Assembly: GCA_009692305.1 (NCBI GenBank) | Contig: SHZK01000001.1 | Span: forward strand, 364,897-428,896 | Source: Gammaproteobacteria bacterium | GTDB taxonomy: Bacteria; Pseudomonadota; Gammaproteobacteria; Pseudomonadales; Pseudohongiellaceae | Reading direction: 5' to 3' | Length of the DNA: 64,000 nt | Shown here: piece after piece, positions 8,940-19,766 of the stretch | Numbering within the stretch: the first letter of the stretch is position 1 | Layout: every line of letters begins with the position of its first letter | Translations under genes and position numbers: made by a program | Notes under the pieces: model-generated | Told to the model about the DNA's origin: nothing | The model's database searches: none | The model's input: the letters and a program-made list of their open reading frames with translations, nothing else

Positions 8940-10409
8940 ATGTTGCGTATAGCTGAAGAGGCCCTAACATTCGATGACGTTCTACTCCTGCCTGCTCACT
9001 CCATCGTACTACCCAAATCAGTAAGTCTCATTACTCAATTGACGCGTTCCATCGCGTTGAATATTCCCCTGATTTCATCTGCTATGGACACGGTAACCGA
9101 GTCACGTCTCGCTATTGCCATGGCCCAGGAAGGCGGCATCGGGGTTATTCACAAGAGCATGAGTGTGGAGAAACAGGCGCGAGAAGTGCGCGTCGTGAAG
9201 AAATTTGAAAGCGGAGTGGTGAAGGACCCTATCACCATCACCGATTCTGCGACCATTCGAGAAGTGGTTGCGCTCATGAACGAGAATAATATTTCCGGCA
9301 TGCCGGTAATTGGCAGTACCGGTCTTGTGGGCATCGTGACCAGCCGGGACGTGCGCTTTGAAACCAATATGGATGCGTCAGTGCAATCCATTATGACACC
9401 CAAGAATCGACTGGTAACTGTTCGCGAAAATTTCAGTCTGAATGAAGTGAAGGAGTTGTTGCACCGCCATCGCATCGAGAAGCTGCTGGTGGTGAATAAG
9501 GATTACGAATTAAAAGGACTTATCACTCTCAAGGACATTCGCAAGTCTGAAGATTTCCCGAATGCCTGCAAGGATGAATTCGGGCGCTTGCGCTCTGCCG
9601 CTGCAGTGGGTACCGGTGCCGATTCGGTGGATCGTGTCGATGCCATCATCGAGGCCGGTGTCGACGTCGTGGTAGTAGATACTGCCCATGGACACAGTCA
9701 GGGCGTGCTGGATCAAGTGAAACGCATCAAACAGAAATATCCCGAAATCGCCGTTATCGGTGGCAATATCGCTACTGCCGATGCTGCCCGCGCATTGGTG
9801 AAAGTCGGTGCTGACGCCGTAAAAGTTGGCATCGGTCCCGGCTCAATCTGCACCACGCGCATTGTCACCGGCGTCGGTGTGCCGCAACTTACTGCAGTAG
9901 CAAATGTAGTAGAGGCAGTAAAAGGCACTGACGTCTGCGTGATATCCGATGGTGGCATACGCTATTCGGGCGATCTGGCGAAGGTGATTGCCGCAGGCGC
10001 GCATGTGGTCATGGTCGGTAGCTTGCTGGCCGGTTCGGAAGAAGCTCCGGGTGAAGTTGAGTTATATCAGGGCAGAAGCTACAAAGCCTATCGCGGAATG
10101 GGATCGTTGGGGGCCATGGCGCACTCACAAGGTTCAAGCGATCGTTATTTCCAGGACATTGACTCGGGCACCGAGAAGCTGGTTCCGGAAGGCATCGAGG
10201 GTCGCGTACCTTACAAGGGTAATATGTCTGCTATAGTGCATCAGTTGATGGGTGGCTTGCGCTCCAGTATGGGGTACACCGGTTCACCCGATATTCAGGC
10301 TATGCGCACGAAAACACAGTTTGTGAAAATCACAGCGTCGGGAATGAACGAGTCCCATGTACACGATGTTTTAATTACCAAAGAGGCGCCCAACTACAGA
10401 GTTTCATAG
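8940..10409 (+). CDS. guaB: Inosine-5'-monophosphate dehydrogenase
   Basis: Oxidises IMP to XMP with NAD+, the first committed step of GMP synthesis, in the cytoplasm. The ATG at 8940 gives 489 residues starting [19 protein letters not shown], matching the family start and length; upstream in-frame codons back to 8691 run through the promoter and are not coding. The order is N-terminal barrel, two CBS domains (about residues 90-205), then the catalytic barrel with the loop GPGSICTTR containing the catalytic Cys, DGGIRYSGD, and the flap segment [10 protein letters not shown]. It is directly followed by guaA (67 bases), the standard gua operon. Confidence 0.98.
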   Translation: MLRIAEEALTFDDVLLLPAHSIVLPKSVSLITQLTRSIALNIPLISSAMDTVTESRLAIAMAQEGGIGVIHKSMSVEKQAREVRVVKKFESGVVKDPITITDSATIREVVALMNENNISGMPVIGSTGLVGIVTSRDVRFETNMDASVQSIMTPKNRLVTVRENFSLNEVKELLHRHRIEKLLVVNKDYELKGLITLKDIRKSEDFPNACKDEFGRLRSAAAVGTGADSVDRVDAIIEAGVDVVVVDTAHGHSQGVLDQVKRIKQKYPEIAVIGGNIATADAARALVKVGADAVKVGIGPGSICTTRIVTGVGVPQLTAVANVVEAVKGTDVCVISDGGIRYSGDLAKVIAAGAHVVMVGSLLAGSEEAPGEVELYQGRSYKAYRGMGSLGAMAHSQGSSDRYFQDIDSGTEKLVPEGIEGRVPYKGNMSAIVHQLMGGLRSSMGYTGSPDIQAMRTKTQFVKITASGMNESHVHDVLITKEAPNYRVS

Positions 10410-10476
10410 CACCGATGAACTTTGTATGGGCGCTTGCTACTTCCCACTAAACGCTTGTCGCAATTCCAAAAAAATA

Positions 10477-12057
10477 ATGAAAGTAAAAAATATTCATAGC
10501 CAGAAAATCTTGATTCTGGATTTCGGTTCCCAATATACCCAGCTGATTGCGCGCCGAGTGCGTGAGTTGGGGGTTTATTGCGAAATCTGGGATTACGCAG
10601 TCGACGAACAGCTCTTTGCTGAGTTCGCTCCCCAGGGAATTATTTTTTCTGGTAGTCCCGAGTCAGTGAACACAGCCGAGTCGCCGCTACCGCCAAATTT
10701 TCTGTACAGCGCCGGACTGCCCATACTCGGAATTTGTTACGGCATGCAAGCCATGGCTGAACAGTTCGGTGGCAAGGTTGAAGCATCTCCTACCTCCGAA
10801 TTCGGATTTGCCAGGGTAGGCATCATTGAACCGAATCCGCTGTTTGCTGGCATTGAAGATCGTATTAACAGTGCCGGCCAGGCGCAGCTCGATGTCTGGA
10901 TGAGTCACGGTGACAAGGTCACTGCAGTACCACCAGGTTTTACATTGATAGCGGCAACTGAGAGTGCGCCGATTGCGGCCATGTACGATGCCAAGCGCTC
11001 GATTTATGGTATTCAGTTCCACCCCGAAGTAACTCATACCTTGCAGGGGCTGCGTATTCTTGAACGATTCGTGCGCAAGATCTGCGGGTGTGATGCGCTG
11101 TGGAATTCTGCCAGCATTATCGAAGACGCAATCGCCACAGTACGCGCGCGCGTCGGCAAAGATAAGGTATTGCTCGGCTTGTCCGGTGGCGTAGACTCTT
11201 CTGTAGTCGCTGCATTATTGCACAAGGCCATCGGCGATCAACTCACCTGCGTGTTCGTGGACAATGGCCTGCTGCGTTTGCAGGAAGGTGACCAGGTCAT
11301 GGCAACCTTCGCCCGCAACATGGGCATCAAGGTAATCCGTGCAGATGCGGAACAGTTGTTTCTTTCCAGGCTTGCCGGAGTCAGCGATCCAGAACAGAAG
11401 CGCAAAATTATCGGCAAAACTTTTATTGAAGTGTTTGATGATGAAGCCACCAAACTGCAAGATGTGCATTGGCTGGCGCAGGGCACGATTTATCCGGATG
11501 TGATTGAATCCGCGGGCTCCAAAACCGGCAAGGCCCATGTGATCAAGTCCCATCACAATGTGGGTGGCCTGCCAGAGAATATGAAAATGCAATTGGTTGA
11601 ACCGCTACGGGAACTGTTCAAGGACGAGGTGCGCAAAATCGGGCTAGAACTGGGTCTGCCATACGAAATGGTATACCGGCATCCATTTCCTGGTCCCGGT
11701 CTGGGTGTGCGCATCCTGGGTGAGGTGAAGAAAGCCTATTGCGATATCTTGCGCCGCGCCGATGCCATCTTCATGGAAGAACTGCACAAGGCTGATTTCT
11801 ATAACAAGGTTAGTCAGGCGTTTGCCGTATTTCTGCCAGTAAAATCGGTAGGCGTGGTGGGAGATGCCCGACGTTATGCCTATGTGATAACACTGCGAGC
11901 AGTAGAGACGATCGATTTCATGACGGCACGCTGGGCACGACTGCCGCCTGAATTGCTGGAGACAGTATCGAGTCGCATCATGAATGAAATCGCTGAAGTC
12001 TCACGTGTCAGTTACGATATATCCAGCAAGCCTCCCGCCACGATTGAGTGGGAATAA
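10477..12057 (+). CDS. guaA: GMP synthase (glutamine-hydrolysing)
   Basis: Converts XMP to GMP with ATP and glutamine. The ATG at 10477 gives 526 residues (family about 525) beginning just before [18 protein letters not shown]; the ORF could start at 10426 but the extra residues are not conserved. The N-terminal class I amidotransferase has the nucleophile in GICYGMQ and the HPE of the triad. The ATP-pyrophosphatase domain has the P-loop SGGVDSS, and the C-terminal dimerisation domain ends PPATIEWE as usual. There is no strong ribosome site before the start. It is second in the guaB-guaA operon. Confidence 0.98.
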   Translation: MKVKNIHSQKILILDFGSQYTQLIARRVRELGVYCEIWDYAVDEQLFAEFAPQGIIFSGSPESVNTAESPLPPNFLYSAGLPILGICYGMQAMAEQFGGKVEASPTSEFGFARVGIIEPNPLFAGIEDRINSAGQAQLDVWMSHGDKVTAVPPGFTLIAATESAPIAAMYDAKRSIYGIQFHPEVTHTLQGLRILERFVRKICGCDALWNSASIIEDAIATVRARVGKDKVLLGLSGGVDSSVVAALLHKAIGDQLTCVFVDNGLLRLQEGDQVMATFARNMGIKVIRADAEQLFLSRLAGVSDPEQKRKIIGKTFIEVFDDEATKLQDVHWLAQGTIYPDVIESAGSKTGKAHVIKSHHNVGGLPENMKMQLVEPLRELFKDEVRKIGLELGLPYEMVYRHPFPGPGLGVRILGEVKKAYCDILRRADAIFMEELHKADFYNKVSQAFAVFLPVKSVGVVGDARRYAYVITLRAVETIDFMTARWARLPPELLETVSSRIMNEIAEVSRVSYDISSKPPATIEWE

Positions 12058-12124
12058 TTTTCCGCAGAACTCTGTCCGAGACTGGTCAAATTCTGATTTA
12101 GCTTTGAACAGTGAAACCGTTTCT

Positions 12125-12814
12125 ATGCGTCTGTTATCAGTCAAAGCAGTGCCATTAGTTTATTGGAGTTCAACGCATCCGTTGAACTTGCGGCCGCGTT
12201 TTATCACGCTATTGCTGTTATGTATTGGTCTGACCCTGTTTGGCATTGCCGATGCCTTGCTGATTGCCGCAGGAGTCGGTGTCAGCCCGTGGGTGGTGCT
12301 GGCGCAGGGAATTGCGAATATCGCTGGCTGGAGTGTTGGCCTGGCTACGTTTGTGGTAAGCGTGGCGGTTTTGCTGTGCTGGATTCCATTGCGGCAACGA
12401 CCGGGCATCGGTACGGTCATGAACATATTGATTATCGCTGCTGTGATGGACTATGCACTACCGTATCTGCCATCTCCGAATCACCTTGTCCCACAACTGC
12501 TCCAAGCTGTTGCGGGTATCTTGTTAGCTGGCTTGGGCAGTGGCTTTTATTTGATTGCGAATCTGGGACCAGGGCCACGGGATGGTTTGATGACTGGATT
12601 GCAGGGCCGCAGTAAATTACCGATTGCATGGGTGCGCATGGCGATCGAAATAGTCGTGGTGATTTTGGGTTGGTTGCTTGGTGGTGTAGTAGGGGCGGGC
12701 ACTTTGATGTGCGCTTTTGGCATAGGTTGGTCAGTTTCAATCGGGCTCTATGTCGTAGCCTGGTGTTCCGCCTGGATTGCTGCGGCAAGGTCAAAGCTGG
12801 TAGGCAGTGATTGA
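12125..12814 (+). CDS. YczE/YyaS-type integral membrane protein
   Basis: A 229-residue protein with five predicted transmembrane helices and the conserved cytoplasmic loop GPGPRDGLMTGL typical of the COG2364 (YczE/YyaS/YitT-like) family, whose function is not established. The ATG at 12125 precedes MRLLSVKAVPLVYW; the ORF extends upstream into the end of guaA, but that part is unlikely to be translated. It lies between guaA and tadA, and the tadA reading frame overlaps its last bases, so it may be read from the gua transcript. Confidence 0.8.
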   Translation: MRLLSVKAVPLVYWSSTHPLNLRPRFITLLLLCIGLTLFGIADALLIAAGVGVSPWVVLAQGIANIAGWSVGLATFVVSVAVLLCWIPLRQRPGIGTVMNILIIAAVMDYALPYLPSPNHLVPQLLQAVAGILLAGLGSGFYLIANLGPGPRDGLMTGLQGRSKLPIAWVRMAIEIVVVILGWLLGGVVGAGTLMCAFGIGWSVSIGLYVVAWCSAWIAAARSKLVGSD

Positions 12815-12827
12815 GAAGGATCCAACA

Positions 12828-13292
12828 ATGTTAATGGAAAAAGAGCATGGCTATTGGATGGAGCGCGCACTGGAGCAAGCGCAGATCGCCAGTGAACTGG
12901 GTGAAGTACCGATAGGTGCCGTGCTGGTTGCGAACGGAGCCATTATTGGTGCAGGTTTTAATCAGCCGATTTCGAGTCACGACGCCAGTGCTCACGCCGA
13001 GATTTGCGCGCTACGCCAGGCTTCGCAAATCAGACAAAACTATCGCCTGCCAGATACGACGCTCTATGTAACGATTGAACCTTGTACAATGTGTGTAGGT
13101 GCCATGGTGCATGCGCGGATCAAATCGCTGGTATTCGGCGCCCGCGAACCACGCGCTGGAGCAGTCGTCAGCCAGCAGCAATTATTGGATGCTCAGTTTT
13201 ACAATCATAAAGTATCATACGTCGAAGGAGTACTCAGTAATCGCTGCGCTGCCTTGATCCAGGATTTTTTCCAGAGCAAGCGCAAGGGTTAA
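12828..13292 (+). CDS. tadA: tRNA-specific adenosine deaminase
   Basis: Deaminates A34 to inosine in tRNA-Arg(ACG); this window also encodes that tRNA at 60977-61053. The ATG at 12828 follows GAGAAGGA with good spacing; an upstream GTG (12807) is possible. It is 154 residues long. Zinc and catalytic motifs of the cytidine deaminase fold are present: HAE (catalytic Glu) and PCTMC (zinc Cys pair), plus GEVPIGAVLV near the start and the tRNA-contact segment GAREPRAGA. The arrangement guaA-(membrane protein)-tadA-purL is Pseudomonas-like. An 8-bp inverted repeat (13279-13286 / 13297-13304) straddles the stop codon but has no T-run. Confidence 0.97.
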   Translation: MLMEKEHGYWMERALEQAQIASELGEVPIGAVLVANGAIIGAGFNQPISSHDASAHAEICALRQASQIRQNYRLPDTTLYVTIEPCTMCVGAMVHARIKSLVFGAREPRAGAVVSQQQLLDAQFYNHKVSYVEGVLSNRCAALIQDFFQSKRKG

Positions 13293-13399
13293 ATTGCTTG
13301 CGCTATCAAGGGTCTGCAGGTATAAACCTTGGTCTGCGCTGCAAAATCATTATAACTATATAAACTATGTTTACTTCATCGGTGTTCACAGGGAAGTCC

Positions 13400-13930
13400 A
13401 TGCGTAATGCTCTCATCCTGTTGCCGTTGCTGACAGTATTGACCGCTTGCAGCATGGATGTCGGCGTGTACAAAGCCTACATTGGAACTCCCCGGGCTGA
13501 TTTGCAGGTCGCGGAAATTGACGGTGCCCAGTTTGTCCGTACTGACTGGATCAATCGCTATATTGATGTGGTGCGCTTCCTGTCTGTTGATGGCATGTCC
13601 ATTGATAATCCGGAAGAATTCCATTCCATTCACATCGAGCCCGGATACCACGATCTTAAGGTGTACTTCTCCTGGGACATGGGTAGTCAGCGCGGTCTGG
13701 CACCGGCTCTGGTAAATTACGCCGCGAATCGGGACACCATGAGTCGCACCCTGCGCTTCAATGCATTGTCTGGTGAACGCTACATCGTGCGGGCGGAACC
13801 AGTATTCAATTCCCAGCGTCGCGACATCACTGATTTATTGTATGTAGACTTCTGGATTGAAGACCTCGACGGCAATGAAATTGTGTCGCGCGAATCGGGG
13901 CGCTATCTGCCTCAGAGTGTCAGTCGTTAG
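13400..13930 (+). CDS. Putative lipoprotein
   Basis: A 176-residue predicted lipoprotein: the ATG at 13400 is followed by a hydrophobic stretch and the lipobox LTAC, preceded by a GGGAAG ribosome site. The mature part contains a PEGA-like or uncharacterised beta-rich segment (HIEPGYHDLKVYFSW) reminiscent of domains that read I-x-P-G-x-H-x-L. I do not recognise a specific family. It stands alone between tadA and purL. Confidence 0.75.
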   Translation: MRNALILLPLLTVLTACSMDVGVYKAYIGTPRADLQVAEIDGAQFVRTDWINRYIDVVRFLSVDGMSIDNPEEFHSIHIEPGYHDLKVYFSWDMGSQRGLAPALVNYAANRDTMSRTLRFNALSGERYIVRAEPVFNSQRRDITDLLYVDFWIEDLDGNEIVSRESGRYLPQSVSR

Positions 13931-14077
13931 CAGCCAATCTGCCGTTCCTCGCAAAAGTTTTTCCTGAATTTCATCCCCAAATCGATTATCATTGCCGCTC
14001 CTTAAAACGCCCGCGTGATGCGCTGTATGGCGTCCAGATTAAATCAACCAATACCCCAGAGTCAGGACAACGCAGCA

Positions 14078-17000
14078 ATGCAAGTGATGTTTGGAGCAGC
14101 GGCTCTTTCTGCATTTAAAACCTCAAAATTGCTAGTCTCGCTTCAGGCTCAAATCCCCGCAATAGTCGCTGTCTCTGCGCAGTTCGTGCATCTGCTTGAT
14201 CAGAGTTCTGACCTCGATACCCATTCGACAGAAATTCTGCAATCGTTGCTGCACTATGGCAGTCCATATGCTGGCGTTGGCGGCAATGCATTTCAATTTG
14301 AGCGCATTGTCATCCCGCGTCCCGGCACCATTTCACCCTGGTCGAGTAAGGCCACAGACATCGTGCATAACTGCGGCTTGCAGCAAGTGAGCCGGGTGGA
14401 GCGAGTGACGGTTTATACGGTGCATTTGTCAGCGCTACTGAACCCGGCAGAGAAGAAATTATTGGACGAGTTGTTGCATGACCGCATGACGCAGGTTGTC
14501 ATCGACCACCTGGATTCAGCCCAAATTCTGTTTCAGCAAGCGCAGCCACAACCAGTAAATGCCGTGACTATTGTGCAAGATGGCAAGGCCGCGTTGCATG
14601 CGGCAAACAAAAGTATGGGCCTGGCTCTGGCAGAAGATGAAATCGACTACCTGTACCAACGCTTTACCGAATTGGGCCGAAATCCCAATGACATCGAACT
14701 GATGATGTTCGCGCAGGCGAACTCGGAGCATTGCCGCCACAAGATTTTTAATGCGAGTTGGAGTATTGACGGCAAACAGCAACCACACTCGTTATTCGGC
14801 ATGATTCGCAATACCCACAAACAATCGCCCGGAAATATCTTGTCTGCCTATTCAGATAACGCGGCGGTGATGCGTGGTCACACCGCTGACCGTTTTTTTC
14901 CCGATTCCGATTCCAGGCAATACGGTTATACGCATGAACCGGTGCACATACTAATGAAGGTGGAAACCCACAACCACCCGACTGCAATCGCGCCGTTTCC
15001 TGGCGCCGCTACCGGATCCGGTGGTGAAATTCGTGACGAAGGTGCTACCGGGCGCGGGGCCAAACCAAAAGCTGGATTAACCGGTTTCAGTGTATCCAAT
15101 TTGCGCATACCGGAATTGCCGCAACCCTGGGAGCAGAATCTGGGCAAACCAGTGCATATAGCCTCAGCTCTCGACATCATGCTGGAAGGGCCAATTGGCG
15201 GCGCCGCATTCAATAACGAATTTGGTCGTCCAAACTTGTGTGGTTATTTTCGCAGTTTCGAAGACCTGGTAGTAAACGAAGCTGGAGTGGAAGAGATTCG
15301 CGGTTACCATAAACCGATCATGATCGCTGGTGGCATCGGCAATATTCGCGACAACCATGTGCTGAAAGGTGAAATCATAGTCGGGGCCAATCTCATCGTA
15401 TTGGGTGGTCCGGCCATGCTTATCGGGTTGGGTGGTGGCGCCGCTTCCTCCATGGCTGCGGGAGCTGGCAATGAGCAACTGGACTTTGCCTCGGTGCAGC
15501 GTGACAACGCCGAAATGGAGCGACGCTGCCAGGAAGTGATCGATCAGTGCTGGCAAGCGGGCGCGAATAATCCGATTGATTTTATTCATGATGTGGGTGC
15601 TGGTGGATTGTCGAATGCGCTGCCGGAACTGGTCAAGGACGGGGGCAAGGGTGGCATATTCAATCTGCGCGCCATTCCCAGTGCCGAGTCGCAATTATCA
15701 CCGCTGGAAATCTGGTGCAATGAATCTCAGGAGAGATATGTGCTGGCAGTATCACCTGATGCGCTCGCACGCTTCGATGCTATCTGTGCGCGCGAACGCT
15801 GCCCCTATGCGGTAGTTGGAACTGCGACCGCCGCGAAACACATTCGTCTGGATGATAGTCATTTCGACAATAGCCCTATCGATCTGCCTATGGATGTATT
15901 GTTCGGCAAGCCACCGAAGATGCATCGCGACGTGTGCTCTGGGGTTTTGCCAGTCGCCGCATTTGCCACGAATACGATAGCACTGGATGATGCAGTGCGA
16001 CGCGTGTTGTCAGCTCCTACAGTGGCCAGCAAGAGTTTTCTGATAACCATTGGTGATCGCTCGATTACTGGCATGGTTTGTCGCGACCAAATGGTTGGCC
16101 CATGGCAAGTTCCGGTCGCTGACGTTGCCGTCACATCATCAGGTCTCACATCTTATACCGGTGAAGCAATGGCGATGGGTGAGCGCACACCATTGGCGCT
16201 GTTTGATGCCCCGGCGTCAGGACGCATGGCAATAGCTGAGGCACTCACGAATATTGCCAGCGCCGATATCGAGCAACTCAGTGACATAAAATTGTCTGCC
16301 AACTGGATGGTAGCGGCTGGACATGGCTGCGAAGACCAAAAGCTGTATGCCACTGTTGAAGCCATAGCCATGGAGTTATGTCCGCAATTGGGCATATGCA
16401 TTCCGGTTGGCAAGGATTCCATGTCCATGCGCACGGTGTGGCAGGAGAATGGTGAGCCGAAGAGTAATACGGCGCCGCTGTCCTTGATCATCTCGGCATT
16501 TGCCCCCGTCGCGGATATTCGTAACACACTGACTCCTGTATTGCACACTGACCAGGGCGATACTGAGTTGTTGTTACTGGATCTTGGCCATGGACATTGC
16601 CGACTCGCGGGTTCCGTGCTCGGTCAGGTGTTCAGGAAAATGCAGGGAGTAGCCCCGGATCTGCATAGCCCGGACGACCTGCGCAACTTGTTTGCCTTTC
16701 TGCGCGAATGCCGGCAGCAAAAATTGTTATTGGCTTATCACGATCGTTCCGATGGTGGCCTGTTCGCCACGTTGGCCGAAATGGCCTTCGCCAGTCATTG
16801 CGGATTGACTGTGGAAATGCGCAGTCTGATTGCAGATAAAAATGTAGTGGAAAATTTGTTTACCGAAGAATTGGGTGTTGTCGTGCAGATCAGGAGTGCT
16901 GATGCAGCCCGTGTGCGCGAAATAGCGCAGCGGCACCAGTTGGGCGCATTGCTGCACAAGGTAGCGACGCTCAATCAGGATGATGTCATCGAAATACTAC

Positions 17001-17986
17001 ACGCAGGTAAATCACTCCTGCGTCAGTCTCGCTCAAGCTTGCAGCGCATCTGGACTGCCACCAGTTTCCATATGGCTAGCATGCGTGACAACAGCGAATG
17101 CGCTCAGGAAGAATATGATTCGTTGCTCGATGTAAACGATCCGGGCTTTAATGTGGGTCTCAAGTTCGACCTTAATGCCGACATCACAGCGCCTTATATC
17201 AGCGTGAAGCGCAAACCACGGGTAGCAGTGTTACGGGAACAGGGTGTCAACGGTCAGGTAGAGATGGCAGCCGCTTTCGATCGTGCTCGATTCGCCGCTG
17301 TCGATGTCCACATGACAGACGTGATAAGTGGGCGTGTAAAACTGGATCAGTTCAATGTCATCGCGGCCTGCGGCGGTTTTTCCTACGGCGACGTGCTCGG
17401 TGCGGGCGGCGGCTGGGCCAAGTCCATATTGTTCAATGAGCGTGTGAGCCGGCAATTCCAGCGATTCTTCGAAAATCCAAATACGTTGACGCTCGGAGTG
17501 TGCAATGGTTGCCAGATGGTATCGTTGCTGCACAGTCTGATTCCAGGCGCAGACAATTGGCCCAAATTTGAACGCAATCGCTCTGAACAATTCGAAGGCA
17601 GGCAGATTCTGACGGCGGTAGCGCAGTCACCTTCAGTATTTATGCAGGATATGCAGGATTCATGGTTCCCGTTGGTCGTTGCACATGGTGAAGGCCGGGC
17701 ACAATTCTCAGATACTGCAAGTGAGCAACAGTTTCTTAACAGTGGTTGTGTGGCGATGCATTACGTGGACAATCATGGAAAATCAACCCAACTCTACCCC
17801 GCCAATCCAAACGGGTCAGCGGCTGCGATCGCCGCCATCTGCAACAAGGATGGTCGTGTAACGCTGATGATGCCGCACCCGGAGCGTGTCATTCGCGCCA
17901 GCCAGAACTCATGGCATCCGGCAGACTGGCAGGAAGATGCGCCTAGCATGCGCCTGTTCCGAAATGTGCGAAAATGGCTGGAGTAG
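14078..17986 (+). CDS. purL: Phosphoribosylformylglycinamidine synthase, long form
   Basis: Catalyses the fourth step of purine synthesis, FGAR to FGAM, using ATP and glutamine. The ATG at 14078 has AGGA upstream and gives 1302 residues, close to the E. coli enzyme (about 1295). The order is N-terminal PurS-like domain, linker, two AIRS-like halves with [11 protein letters not shown] and [11 protein letters not shown], then a C-terminal glutamine amidotransferase with nucleophile [16 protein letters not shown] and PHPERV. It is monocistronic with about 150 noncoding bases upstream. I see no PurR-type operator I could defend. Confidence 0.98.
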   Translation: MQVMFGAAALSAFKTSKLLVSLQAQIPAIVAVSAQFVHLLDQSSDLDTHSTEILQSLLHYGSPYAGVGGNAFQFERIVIPRPGTISPWSSKATDIVHNCGLQQVSRVERVTVYTVHLSALLNPAEKKLLDELLHDRMTQVVIDHLDSAQILFQQAQPQPVNAVTIVQDGKAALHAANKSMGLALAEDEIDYLYQRFTELGRNPNDIELMMFAQANSEHCRHKIFNASWSIDGKQQPHSLFGMIRNTHKQSPGNILSAYSDNAAVMRGHTADRFFPDSDSRQYGYTHEPVHILMKVETHNHPTAIAPFPGAATGSGGEIRDEGATGRGAKPKAGLTGFSVSNLRIPELPQPWEQNLGKPVHIASALDIMLEGPIGGAAFNNEFGRPNLCGYFRSFEDLVVNEAGVEEIRGYHKPIMIAGGIGNIRDNHVLKGEIIVGANLIVLGGPAMLIGLGGGAASSMAAGAGNEQLDFASVQRDNAEMERRCQEVIDQCWQAGANNPIDFIHDVGAGGLSNALPELVKDGGKGGIFNLRAIPSAESQLSPLEIWCNESQERYVLAVSPDALARFDAICARERCPYAVVGTATAAKHIRLDDSHFDNSPIDLPMDVLFGKPPKMHRDVCSGVLPVAAFATNTIALDDAVRRVLSAPTVASKSFLITIGDRSITGMVCRDQMVGPWQVPVADVAVTSSGLTSYTGEAMAMGERTPLALFDAPASGRMAIAEALTNIASADIEQLSDIKLSANWMVAAGHGCEDQKLYATVEAIAMELCPQLGICIPVGKDSMSMRTVWQENGEPKSNTAPLSLIISAFAPVADIRNTLTPVLHTDQGDTELLLLDLGHGHCRLAGSVLGQVFRKMQGVAPDLHSPDDLRNLFAFLRECRQQKLLLAYHDRSDGGLFATLAEMAFASHCGLTVEMRSLIADKNVVENLFTEELGVVVQIRSADAARVREIAQRHQLGALLHKVATLNQDDVIEILHAGKSLLRQSRSSLQRIWTATSFHMASMRDNSECAQEEYDSLLDVNDPGFNVGLKFDLNADITAPYISVKRKPRVAVLREQGVNGQVEMAAAFDRARFAAVDVHMTDVISGRVKLDQFNVIAACGGFSYGDVLGAGGGWAKSILFNERVSRQFQRFFENPNTLTLGVCNGCQMVSLLHSLIPGADNWPKFERNRSEQFEGRQILTAVAQSPSVFMQDMQDSWFPLVVAHGEGRAQFSDTASEQQFLNSGCVAMHYVDNHGKSTQLYPANPNGSAAAIAAICNKDGRVTLMMPHPERVIRASQNSWHPADWQEDAPSMRLFRNVRKWLE

Positions 17987-18107
17987 GAAGCCTCACGATT
18001 CATAACTGACCTGTTGGCAGCGCATCCCTGTGAGGCAGTCGCGTATTCCCTCATTGAATTGGTATTTCTGACGCGATCTGAACCGGCCTGGTGGAATCAG
18101 TTTATGA

Positions 18108-18701
18108 TTATTTTTCAGATTTGTGACTGTGGCTGATCAGATTAGTTGTGATGCTGCGATCTTCCTGATGGTGGACGTCGAACATCCGCACTGGAAATTT
18201 GCGCTGCGGTAAATCCCGAAAATAACATTCCAGCGTACAGCGCACGACCGGAAAAGCAATCTCCTGCCATGGAATCTCAGCTTCAGTAAACAAGGCTATT
18301 TCCGTAGTTTCGATTCCAGGCACCTCATCCAGAGAAATAATTTCCGCACGAAAGAACATATAGACTTGATTGATTGCAGGAAGGTTGAACAGCGTATAGA
18401 GGCTGTCCTCGCTCACTTTGATGATGGCACCAGCCTCCTCGAAAGTCTCTCGAATGGCGCCGTTGAGACTTGACTCCCCATTCTCCATGAAGCCGGCTGG
18501 CAGAGTCCATTTACCGAGGCGCGGACTGATGGCGCGCTTGCACATTAGTACGCGATCACCCTGAATTGGCAAGGTGCCTACGACATTCTTCGGATTCTGG
18601 TAAAAGACGGTGTTACAGGCATCACAGCAATAGCGGAGTTTATCATCGCCTGTTGGAATGCGTTGAACGAGAGTGGCTGCACAGTGCTGGCAATACTTCA
18701 T
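18108..18701 (-). CDS. Nudix hydrolase with N-terminal zinc ribbon
   Basis: A 197-residue cytoplasmic Nudix hydrolase. It begins with a zinc ribbon (C-x-x-C at residues 4-7 and C-x-x-C near 26-29) like that of NudC-type and ribbon-Nudix proteins. The Nudix box GFMENGESSLNGAIRETFEE (residues 71-90) satisfies G-x5-E-x7-R-E-x-x-E-E. The likely substrate is a nucleoside diphosphate derivative, possibly NADH or ADP-ribose; it is shorter than E. coli NudC, so substrate remains open. An AGGA site precedes the ATG at 18701. It is divergent from the decayed gene to its right. Confidence 0.9.
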   Translation of the reverse strand: MKYCQHCAATLVQRIPTGDDKLRYCCDACNTVFYQNPKNVVGTLPIQGDRVLMCKRAISPRLGKWTLPAGFMENGESSLNGAIRETFEEAGAIIKVSEDSLYTLFNLPAINQVYMFFRAEIISLDEVPGIETTEIALFTEAEIPWQEIAFPVVRCTLECYFRDLPQRKFPVRMFDVHHQEDRSITTNLISHSHKSEK

Positions 18702-18788
18702 AGATCCTGAAATACATGCGAAGTTCTGGAAGGCGCTAGTGTACTGGTTTCAGGTGCTGAATGGAAAATCGCGCGAGCAGACTGGTAG

Positions 18789-19246
18789 CCACGCCCGACC
18801 AAGGTTAAACCCTGCGCGAACATGGATTGTTCAGATGCGATTGATCTCGCAATGCAGGCGGAAGCGCTTTAGCCGAGAGCTATGGCACGATTGCGTGGAC
18901 AGTGCGAGGAATTTTCGAAGGTTATATGGGCTGGTTCGATGGCAATCCGGCGACCATGTATTCCATCCCGCCTGCCGATGTCTATCCCGATCTGCTGGAA
19001 CTGGCTGGCGGAGCCGAAGTGGTGGTGACGCTGGCGCAGCGCTATCTTGCAGCCGATGATGCCATTCGTGCCTTGCATGCCGCAGACATCGCTCTGAAAG
19101 CGGATCCAGATAATGTTGCAGCATTGGCAGTACGCCTGTCGGCACTGCAATTGCAGTTGCGCAGTTCGGCGAATTCCAATGAAACCGGTTGGCTGCAATT
19201 CGGCATCACGGAGACGCAGGGGCGGCTGGATGCGGCGGGGCAGTAA
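18789..19246 (+). pseudogene. Alkylsulfatase-like MBL protein, decayed C-terminal remnant
   Basis: The frame from 18843 onward reads DLAMQAEAL then stops (TAG 18870), while the neighbouring frame continues AESYGTIAWTVRGIF, EGYMGWFDGNPATMYSIPP, and an alpha-helical tail with LAQRYLAADDAIRALHAADI. The second part is the alkyl-sulfatase dimerisation domain that follows an MBL catalytic domain in SdsA1-type hydrolases. A frameshift at about 18866-18872 joins the two frames, another in-frame stop lies at 18786, and the MBL domain itself is absent. It is therefore the C-terminal remnant of an alkyl/aryl-sulfatase-like gene. A GTG at 18902 could start a 114-residue piece, but such a fragment has no active site. 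Confidence 0.6.
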
Positions 19247-19249
19247 TAA

Positions 19250-19726
19250 TCAACTCTGCTTTTTTAGAACGAAAGTATTTCCAGTAACAGGCTTTCCCAT
19301 TCGGTAGAACTGACATTCGCCAGTAAATTGAAAGCCATTCTTGAGCAAGACCCGACCGGATGCCTCATTGCCTGACATTACCTTGGCGACAATCGGTTTG
19401 TTCCTGGGGAGTTCCGGCAAAGCCAGTAGCAGGGACAATGCGCGAGCGGCGATACCTTTGCCCCAGTAATCCCTGCCTACCCAGTACCCCACTTCAATAT
19501 TTTGTGCGTCGTCTGGCCACCATGAAACGCAAGCGACGATTTCATCGTGCATGACTACGGCGTAGGGATTCCGTAAATCTTGAGTGAGGATGTTATTCAG
19601 CCAATCTATGGCATCTTGACGGGAATAGGGAAAGGGAATCGTCGCAGTCCATCGTGAAACTTCTTCATCGTTGAGTAGCTTGGCAAGTCGATCGACGTCG
19701 TCAAGCGTAAATTTTCTGAGTAGCAT
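19250..19726 (-). CDS. GNAT acetyltransferase (RimJ/RimL type)
   Basis: A 158-residue GCN5-related N-acetyltransferase. It begins with the family pattern LRKFTLDDVDRLAKLLND and carries the acetyl-CoA loop RDYWGKGIAARAL (motif A, R/Q-x-x-G-x-G/A), followed by NEASGRVLLKNGF. The arrangement matches RimJ/RimL-like enzymes that acetylate protein N-termini or small amines. It converges on the alkylsulfatase remnant with 3 bases between stops. Substrate is unknown. Confidence 0.87.
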   Translation of the reverse strand: MLLRKFTLDDVDRLAKLLNDEEVSRWTATIPFPYSRQDAIDWLNNILTQDLRNPYAVVMHDEIVACVSWWPDDAQNIEVGYWVGRDYWGKGIAARALSLLLALPELPRNKPIVAKVMSGNEASGRVLLKNGFQFTGECQFYRMGKPVTGNTFVLKKQS

Positions 19727-19766
19727 AGATTACAAACCCGATGCGGCAAGAAAATAATTCGGAGAC

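Noticed and set aside
13279..13304. Terminator at the tadA stop
   Set aside because: An 8-bp stem is present, but its left arm is inside the coding end and no T-run follows.
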